Below are positions 44,790 to 47,873 of a stretch of DNA of 47,873 nucleotides, one piece after another (within the stretch, counting starts at the first letter, position 1; each line of letters starts with the position of its first letter). A program made the position numbers and the translations under genes. Where the stretch lies: positions 1 through 47,873 of the IMG/VR virus record IMGVR_UViG_3300008116_000183; one strand, given 5' to 3'. Source of the stretch: a virus. The notes under the pieces were generated by a model. That model did not search any database. It was not told the origin of the DNA and saw nothing but the letters and a program-made list of their open reading frames with translations.

Positions 44790-45294
44790 TTTTTTGCTCC
44801 TGATCTGTTAAATCAGAACTTTTTACGGGGTTGCTATCCCGTTTTTCAATCAAATCGTAGTCATCTTCAAGAATTTCTTTTAGATAATCATTATCCCACA
44901 TATTATAATATTCACTTTTAGCAAGATTTTCTCTGAATTTACGTAATTTGTCCGTTGGTTGTCCTAGAATTAAATTATATTTTCCGTTATTCGTTTGAAT
45001 TCCTTTAATGTATGTTTTATATGCGCCACAATCTTCAAAAAATTTCCACTTTTCATGTTTTTGATTATAATAATCTACCCAAAATTGAACAGTATCCAAA
45101 TCAAAATAGTCTTCTATGATATAAATGATAACTTGATAACCTTCAATTGGTATAATATCTTCTGCGGAGCACTCTATGATCTTAAATTTTGAGTTTGCTG
45201 CAAAAGGACAAATTGCAAATCCATTCAATTCTGGACGAACTTTTGATACTTCCTTTATCCAATTTAAGATATAAAGTTCTTTATCTGAAAACAT
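44770..45294 (-). CDS. Conserved hypothetical protein with GFAICPFA motif
   Basis: This 174-residue protein begins MFSDKELYILNWIKEVSKVR, then PELNGFAICPFAANSKFKII. A Cys-Pro-Phe-Ala after a hydrophobic stretch also appears in DUF1415-type proteins, but the match is too short to name the family. The middle (YQVIIYIIEDYFDLDTVQFW) looks like an alpha/beta fold and the C-terminus is acidic and probably disordered. The only ATG lies right after an intrinsic terminator, and no Shine-Dalgarno sequence is visible. Expression therefore needs read-through or leaderless-type initiation. It overlaps the next gene by 20 bp. Confidence 0.7.
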   Translation of the reverse strand: MFSDKELYILNWIKEVSKVRPELNGFAICPFAANSKFKIIECSAEDIIPIEGYQVIIYIIEDYFDLDTVQFWVDYYNQKHEKWKFFEDCGAYKTYIKGIQTNNGKYNLILGQPTDKLRKFRENLAKSEYYNMWDNDYLKEILEDDYDLIEKRDSNPVKSSDLTDQEQKNDQTSR

Positions 45295-45335
45295 AAAAAA
45301 AGAGTGCTTATTTCTATTTAAGCACTCTAAAAAAA
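45295..45335. terminator. Bidirectional intrinsic terminator
   Basis: A perfect 10-bp stem (agagtgctta at 45301-45310, taagcactct at 45319-45328) with an 8-base loop is flanked by six A's on one side and seven on the other, so it has a U-run in either direction. On the minus strand it follows the stop of the 46-residue basic gene (45336) by a few bases and ends right at the ATG at 45294. Confidence 0.88.
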
Positions 45336-45476
45336 TTATTTACCTTGTCCCCGATACTTCTTCTTACGTCCATTACGAGAAGTTGGTGAAAGTAATGTAC
45401 GAGGAGAACGCCCCTGACGAGTTTTCTTGGGTGCTCCTGGTTCAAAGATTACCTTATTGTTTCCACCTTTAGCCAT
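45336..45476 (-). CDS. Very small basic protein, unknown function
   Basis: The ATG at 45476 directly follows the TAA of the preceding gene and gives 46 residues: MAKGGNNKVIFEPGAPKKTR, QGRSPRTLLSPTSRNGRKKK, YRGQGK. It is strongly basic and Gly/Pro-rich, probably disordered, and ends in a cluster of Arg and Lys. Tight spacing on both sides and a terminator right after its stop support it as a real gene. Small basic proteins like this occur in marine T4-like phages; nucleic-acid binding is a guess from charge only. Confidence 0.75.
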   Translation of the reverse strand: MAKGGNNKVIFEPGAPKKTRQGRSPRTLLSPTSRNGRKKKYRGQGK

Positions 45477-45632
45477 TTAAATTTCCTCCAGTTCAATATC
45501 AATAGGATCAAAAGACTTTTCCTCATAGAAGTTTTCGGAAAAATCTTGAAGAACCTCAGTACATTCTTCAATACTGAGGTTCGAATAAATTTTACGACCT
45601 TTATAAAGGATATTGTAAAATTTTGTAGTCAT
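45477..45632 (-). CDS. Small protein, paralog-like to the 63-residue gene at 46466
   Basis: The ATG at 45632 shares a base with the TGA of the glycosyltransferase gene (TGATG), giving a 51-residue protein (MTTKFYNILYKGRKIYSNLS, then IEECTEVLQDFSENFYEEKS). A longer reading would start inside the glycosyltransferase and is not preferred. Its pattern (aromatic-Y-x-I-x-x-KG-x-x-IY-x-NL-s, then a helix, then an acidic D-x-EE tail) resembles that of the 63-residue protein on the other side of the glycosyltransferase. Function unknown. Confidence 0.72.
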   Translation of the reverse strand: MTTKFYNILYKGRKIYSNLSIEECTEVLQDFSENFYEEKSFDPIDIELEEI

Positions 45633-46399
45633 CAGATAATACGAGTTTTTTCGTGTCCAACGCGAATTCGAGGATCGCACCAAATCTTAAATCCTTTCTC
45701 AATAGCGTCAAGACAGAACGAAACGTCTTCACCACACATATCTTGAACTTGCCCAGATTCAAAGACTTGCATCTTAGGAGCAAACCAAGGATATTCGAGA
45801 TTTTCGAAGACTCCATTTTTAATCAGAACCCAACCAAATCCAGTGTAGTCAACAGTAAAAGGCTTACGACGCTTTGAGATTGATTCTACAGTCTCATGAT
45901 TCATGACTCCACCATTCTTACGGAAGTCGTCTTCCTCTAACCAGTGAGCCACTGAGGTTGTGTGCCCGTCTTCAGTTGCATACCAACCAGCAGAAATAGG
46001 ACGTTCCTCACCTTCTGCAGGAAATGCAAGGTCACAAAGTTGCCAGAATTTTTCTGAGTTAAAAACAATGTCATTATCAATCCATAGTTGATAATCATAT
46101 TGTAGTTTTCCATCCCAGGGAACTTGGTTTGGACCTCGGAGAACATTTGCGCCGAGAACTTTACACCTTGCAAAATTAACCATAGATGAGTAATCCTGAG
46201 AAATCTGGATACTCATTTCATTCTTTACTAGATCAAAGCATAGTTGTACGAATGACTTGAGGAATGTATAAGAACAACCTCTTCCAGGAAGACAAAAAAC
46301 AATTGACTTCCCTCGCATTCTTTCTCTAATAGCATCATAATCCCACTCTTCAGTCTTGGTCTTAGGTGCTACCGTTTTAACAGTGAATCCTTTTGCCAT
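45632..46399 (-). CDS. Putative glycosyltransferase, GT-A type
   Basis: This 255-residue protein has KSIVFCLPGRGCSYTFLKSF near residue 31, a long helix, then YDYQLWIDNDIVFNSEKFWQ at about 103-122, where DND would be the metal-binding DxD motif of a GT-A fold. Later segments, PISAGWYATEDGHTTSVAHW and GFGWVLIKNGVFENLEYPWF, then GEDVSFCLDAIEKGFKIWCD and PRIRVGHEK, follow the usual acceptor and 'ED..f' pattern of GT2-like enzymes. I recall similar proteins in marine T4-like phages. The substrate is unknown; virion, DNA or host-surface glycans are all possible. It has its own sigma70-like promoter and is coupled to the 51-residue gene. Confidence 0.75.
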   Translation of the reverse strand: MAKGFTVKTVAPKTKTEEWDYDAIRERMRGKSIVFCLPGRGCSYTFLKSFVQLCFDLVKNEMSIQISQDYSSMVNFARCKVLGANVLRGPNQVPWDGKLQYDYQLWIDNDIVFNSEKFWQLCDLAFPAEGEERPISAGWYATEDGHTTSVAHWLEEDDFRKNGGVMNHETVESISKRRKPFTVDYTGFGWVLIKNGVFENLEYPWFAPKMQVFESGQVQDMCGEDVSFCLDAIEKGFKIWCDPRIRVGHEKTRII

Positions 46400-46423
46400 A
46401 AGTTTTAGTAACCTTCAAAATCA

Positions 46424-46452
46424 ATTTTATCGTCTTATTTAGTGTTTGTCAA
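46424..46452 (-). promoter_or_regulatory. Sigma70-like promoter of the glycosyltransferase gene
   Basis: On the minus strand, TTGACA (46452-46447) is followed after exactly 17 bases by TAAAAT (46429-46424). The start ATG at 46399 lies about 25 bases downstream, with a GAAGGT Shine-Dalgarno-like sequence between. A CTAAATA motif sits inside the spacer. Confidence 0.75.
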
Positions 46453-46465
46453 TCTAAGAGGCCCC

Positions 46466-46657
46466 TCAAAAAGAAGAAGCGTTTATTATTTCTTTGTTAA
46501 TTGCAAGTTCTTCATATTGTAGATCTTCTTTCTTAAATTTTACGTCAAGAACCTCAATCATTCTGTGCATCATTTCCCAGGTCTCCTCAAATTTGTTCTT
46601 TGGGAGATTGTGATATATGCACTTACCCTTTGCATATATGTGATATACTTTATCCAT
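46466..46657 (-). CDS. Small conserved phage protein, unknown function
   Basis: This 63-residue protein (MDKVYHIYAKGKCIYHNLPK, then NKFEETWEMMHRMIEVLDVK, FKKEDLQYEELAINKE) looks like a short helical and beta-hairpin domain. I recognise the 'vYhIyaK.kCiyhnL...eFe.tWe...rmie' pattern as a small protein of T4-like cyanophages without known role. A weaker relative lies downstream at 45477-45632, on the other side of the glycosyltransferase gene. Confidence 0.78.
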   Translation of the reverse strand: MDKVYHIYAKGKCIYHNLPKNKFEETWEMMHRMIEVLDVKFKKEDLQYEELAINKEIINASSF

Positions 46658-46701
46658 CTGAATAATATTTGAACGGCTTTCGCGTCGGTCCCATTATATA
46701 T

Positions 46702-46824
46702 TCACTCACGGGATAGAAGTATTTTTACGGTTTCCTTTACACACAGCAAAATATACTCGAATTGCTCTCCGAGGGTCGTTTTATAATCGGAAATTTTTTT
46801 ATCAGAAAATGGTTTATTCTCCAC
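46702..46824 (-). CDS. 40-residue protein with GTG start, unknown
   Basis: A GTG at 46824 follows a strong Shine-Dalgarno sequence (GGAGG, seven bases upstream) and gives 40 residues: MENKPFSDKKISDYKTTLGE, then QFEYILLCVKETVKILLSRE, ending in TGA. The second half is an amphipathic helix. A good sigma70-like promoter lies just upstream. Together the promoter, ribosome site and frame make a convincing tiny early gene, although it is short. It lies at the AT-rich side of the composition change. Confidence 0.65.
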   Translation of the reverse strand: MENKPFSDKKISDYKTTLGEQFEYILLCVKETVKILLSRE

Positions 46825-46848
46825 TTTTACCCTCCGGAAATTTTTTTA

Positions 46849-46877
46849 AGTATAATAACACTCTCGCTTTTTGTCAC
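46849..46877 (-). promoter_or_regulatory. Sigma70-like promoter of the 40-residue gene
   Basis: On the minus strand, GTGACA (46877-46872) is followed after 17 bases by TATACT (46854-46849). The transcript would carry the GGAGG site and the GTG start at 46824. Confidence 0.7.
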
Positions 46878-46904
46878 CTCTGTAGGTTAGGGTAGTTAAC
46901 AATT

Positions 46905-46987
46905 TTTATAACGGGGGGCACGGCGGGGCGGGGGCGGCGGACCGCGCCCCATACAACTGCCCATCACGAACATGCCACTAACGAAGA
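46905..46987. other. Junction between AT-rich and GC-rich DNA
   Basis: AT-rich phage DNA (gtagttaacaatttttataa) ends at about 46910, and a G-run leads straight into very GC-rich sequence. Near 46929-46950 the GC-rich part has an imperfect hairpin (ggggcg... and ...cgcgcccc). No gene, integration site, direct repeat or mobile-element end was recognised here. It may be a chimeric join in an assembly, or the edge of acquired DNA. Confidence 0.7.
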
Positions 46988-47272
46988 TCAGACCCCACGC
47001 CGCTCTAAGGCAGCGGAGCGGCGATCTGCGGCATACTGTGCTTTGGCACGGGCAACCACAGAATCAAGATCGCGAACCATCTCCTTACCGATTCCACAAA
47101 CGCGGGTCAGGGTCACACCCTTACCAGCACCCGCAACGGTGTCGCCAGTGGATCCGAAATCACCACCGCGAACGTTACCGATCGCTGCCCCTCTACCATG
47201 CTGCGATTGACGCTGCCCACGGCAGTCTGCCAGCAGGAGGTCAAGGCGGTTGGCGGTTTGAGCGTTGATCAT
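46988..47272 (-). CDS. Hypothetical protein in GC-rich segment
   Basis: The ATG at 47272 gives 94 residues (MINAQTANRLDLLLADCRGQ, RQSQHGRGAAIGNVRGGDFG). The C-terminus is RDLDSVVARAKAQYAADRRS followed by AALERRGV. The longer frame starting at 47317 would begin upstream of the promoter-like motif at 47295-47303, so the shorter start is chosen. The centre is Gly-rich, and the end is an Ala/Arg-rich helix. I recognise no family. It is probably real because it has its own promoter-like leader of the same kind as its two upstream neighbours. Confidence 0.55.
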   Translation of the reverse strand: MINAQTANRLDLLLADCRGQRQSQHGRGAAIGNVRGGDFGSTGDTVAGAGKGVTLTRVCGIGKEMVRDLDSVVARAKAQYAADRRSAALERRGV

Positions 47273-47294
47273 GGGATCGGTTGGCGACTTGTGA

Positions 47295-47303
47295 ATTGTA
47301 GCA
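47295..47303 (-). promoter_or_regulatory. Extended -10 promoter motif TGCTACAAT
   Basis: On the minus strand TGCTACAAT lies about 23 bases upstream of the ATG at 47272. No good -35 was seen; the TG-N extension may compensate. It is followed by TTCACAAG, part of a leader shared with the next two genes. Confidence 0.55.
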
Positions 47304-47313
47304 CGAAACGGGG

Positions 47314-47487
47314 TCACCCCCGCCCTGCGTGTGCCTCAGAGTACTGGGCGGCGATGACGGTAGCGGGCACTCCCCAGTGAACGTAGGAGGAAGGGCGGGA
47401 ACCGTTCTTCAGTTGATCGGCGCGGGAGATCCATTTGATCTGGCGGGTCTGGAGGTCAGAGCACATGGCAAGAGGGAAGCGGGTCAT
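47314..47487 (-). CDS. Small hypothetical protein in GC-rich segment
   Basis: The ATG at 47487 gives 57 residues (MTRFPLAMCSDLQTRQIKWI, SRADQLKNGSRPSSYVHWGV). It lies just after a strong promoter and its leader, so the longer frame from 47571, which would start upstream of that promoter, is not used. It contains Arg, Gln and Trp rich stretches and no recognisable motif. Function unknown. Confidence 0.6.
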   Translation of the reverse strand: MTRFPLAMCSDLQTRQIKWISRADQLKNGSRPSSYVHWGVPATVIAAQYSEAHAGRG

Positions 47488-47497
47488 CGGTCTGAGG

Positions 47498-47513
47498 TGT
47501 GAACTGAGAGAAT
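47498..47513 (-). repeat. 16-bp leader repeat, copy 1 (copy 2 at 47792-47807)
   Basis: Tgtgaactgagagaat occurs here and at 47792-47807, on the minus strand ATTCTCTCAGTTCACA. In both cases it overlaps or follows a -10 box and precedes a start codon, at 47487 and 47780. The third gene's leader (near 47287) has the shorter ATTCACAAG. Confidence 0.85.
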
Positions 47514-47540
47514 TGTAGAGCATAAGGGGCGGATGGTCAA
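47512..47540 (-). promoter_or_regulatory. Strong sigma70-like promoter in GC-rich segment
   Basis: On the minus strand TTGACC (47540-47535) is followed after 17 bases by TACAAT (47517-47512). The repeat ATTCTCTCAGTTCACA starts within this -10 box, and the ATG at 47487 follows. Confidence 0.75.
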
Positions 47541-47555
47541 CCCGCCCCGCAGGGG

Positions 47556-47780
47556 TCAGTACCCCAACCACGAAAGGAACTCACCGCAGTCGATCCGCTC
47601 ACCCTCCAGGTGCCCGTAGTCGGTACGCAGGTCGTCAAGGCAGGAATGCATGGCAGCAGACATCTCAGCGATGTGCCAGGCGATGGTATCATCAGCAGGG
47701 TGAGAGCAATCCCACAGAATGTCCTCAAAGGTCGTGCCAGGAGCGTACACGTTGAGGCAGTCGCGGAGGGTGGTGGTCAT
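47556..47780 (-). CDS. Small acidic hypothetical protein in GC-rich segment
   Basis: The ATG at 47780 gives 74 residues (MTTTLRDCLNVYAPGTTFED, ILWDCSHPADDTIAWHIAEM, SAAMHSCLDDLRTDYGHLEG). A start 10 codons upstream (47810) would sit inside the TATGAT box, so the internal ATG is preferred. The protein is acidic, with His, Cys and Trp residues and a helix rich in Met and Ala. I recognise no family. Codon use and context suggest a small early gene of another phage. Confidence 0.65.
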   Translation of the reverse strand: MTTTLRDCLNVYAPGTTFEDILWDCSHPADDTIAWHIAEMSAAMHSCLDDLRTDYGHLEGERIDCGEFLSWLGY

Positions 47781-47791
47781 GGTCGGTTGCT

Positions 47792-47807
47792 TGTGAACTG
47801 AGAGAAT
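47792..47807 (-). repeat. 16-bp leader repeat, copy 2
   Basis: Second copy of tgtgaactgagagaat, located directly upstream of the ATG at 47780 and overlapping the -10 box TATGAT. Confidence 0.85.
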
Positions 47808-47814
47808 CATACCA
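47806..47814 (-). promoter_or_regulatory. Extended -10 promoter motif TGGTATGAT
   Basis: TGGTATGAT on the minus strand lies just after the stop of the gene cut by the right edge and about 26 bases before the ATG at 47780. No clear -35 is seen. Confidence 0.55.
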
Positions 47815-47819
47815 CAGAA

Positions 47820-47873
47820 TCAGTCGTCTGCGAGCAGGGAGTCGATGCGCTCGAGCAGGCGATCGCGGGCAGC
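47820..47873 (-). CDS. C-terminal fragment of a gene cut by the right edge
   Basis: The frame reads AARDRLLERIDSLLADD and stops at a TGA at 47822-47820. It is open to the window's right edge, so the body of the protein is outside. A GCGATCGC octamer (HIP1-type) lies inside it at 47859-47866. Nothing more can be said. Confidence 0.5.
   Translation of the reverse strand, partial: AARDRLLERIDSLLADD

Noticed and set aside
45601-45877. Additional overlapping frames on both strands around 45600-45880
   Set aside because: They overlap the well-supported glycosyltransferase gene and lack motifs or start signals.
46450-46480. Terminator at GAGGGGCCTC after the 63-residue gene
   Set aside because: It is a short self-complementary run overlapping the end of the coding region, without a following U-run.
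46972-47380. Plus-strand frames in the GC-rich part
   Set aside because: GC-rich DNA gives long open frames on both strands; only the minus frames have promoters and leaders.
47859-47866. GCGATCGC octamer as proof of cyanobacterial origin
   Set aside because: It is a single occurrence of a HIP1-type octamer in GC-rich DNA, which can arise by chance.

Overview
The window is mostly one long minus-strand block of virion genes from an AT-rich, T4-like marine myovirus. It resembles the T4-like cyanophages and their pelagiphage relatives. The order, read right to left, is that of a T4-type structural module: baseplate wedge gp25, gp6, a giant gp7-like protein and gp8; a DUF4815 virion protein; neck and tail-completion proteins gp13, gp14 and gp15; small terminase gp16; then a set of large repeat-rich fiber proteins. 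The host cannot be fixed from this stretch. No tRNA, integrase, transposase or CRISPR array was seen.

Layout, left to right. 1-8812 is a giant fiber gene cut by the left edge. 8854-15389 holds further fiber or appendage genes and small conserved proteins. 15402-19028 is gp16, gp15, gp14 and gp13. 19032-19410 holds two small coiled-coil-like genes. 19413-28596 is a remodelled virion-protein locus: a DUF4815 protein with a Gly/Ser-rich tail, a separately encoded S74-type intramolecular chaperone, a SET-domain methyltransferase, and a separate gene resembling the C-terminal half of DUF4815 proteins. 28603-44498 is gp8, gp7-like, gp6 and gp25. 44544-46824 holds small non-structural genes, a putative glycosyltransferase, an intrinsic terminator and two sigma70-like promoters. 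From about 46.9 kb to the end the sequence is abruptly GC-rich, with several tiny genes each preceded by its own promoter-like motif; this looks like DNA of another origin or a chimeric join.

Most structural genes are packed with 0-7 bp gaps or with TAATG, TGATG or ATGA overlaps, so translation is probably coupled. The larger gaps often hold NATAAATA motifs like the T4 late promoter, the best being TATAAATA before gp15. Two structural genes are broken by small duplications: gene 14 by a 14-bp insertion between 8-bp direct repeats, and a fiber gene by a perfect 43-bp tandem duplication. Either these are assembly errors, or the genome is variable or decaying at these sites.

The points most worth a second look are the split S74 chaperone with its coupled SET methyltransferase, the frame-breaking 43-bp duplication in a fiber gene, the 3987-residue gp7-like protein with a YHYH-like domain, the Gly-rich '-GGxGYxxAPTVTIS-' module scattered through several virion proteins, and the GC-rich right end with its promoter repeats.
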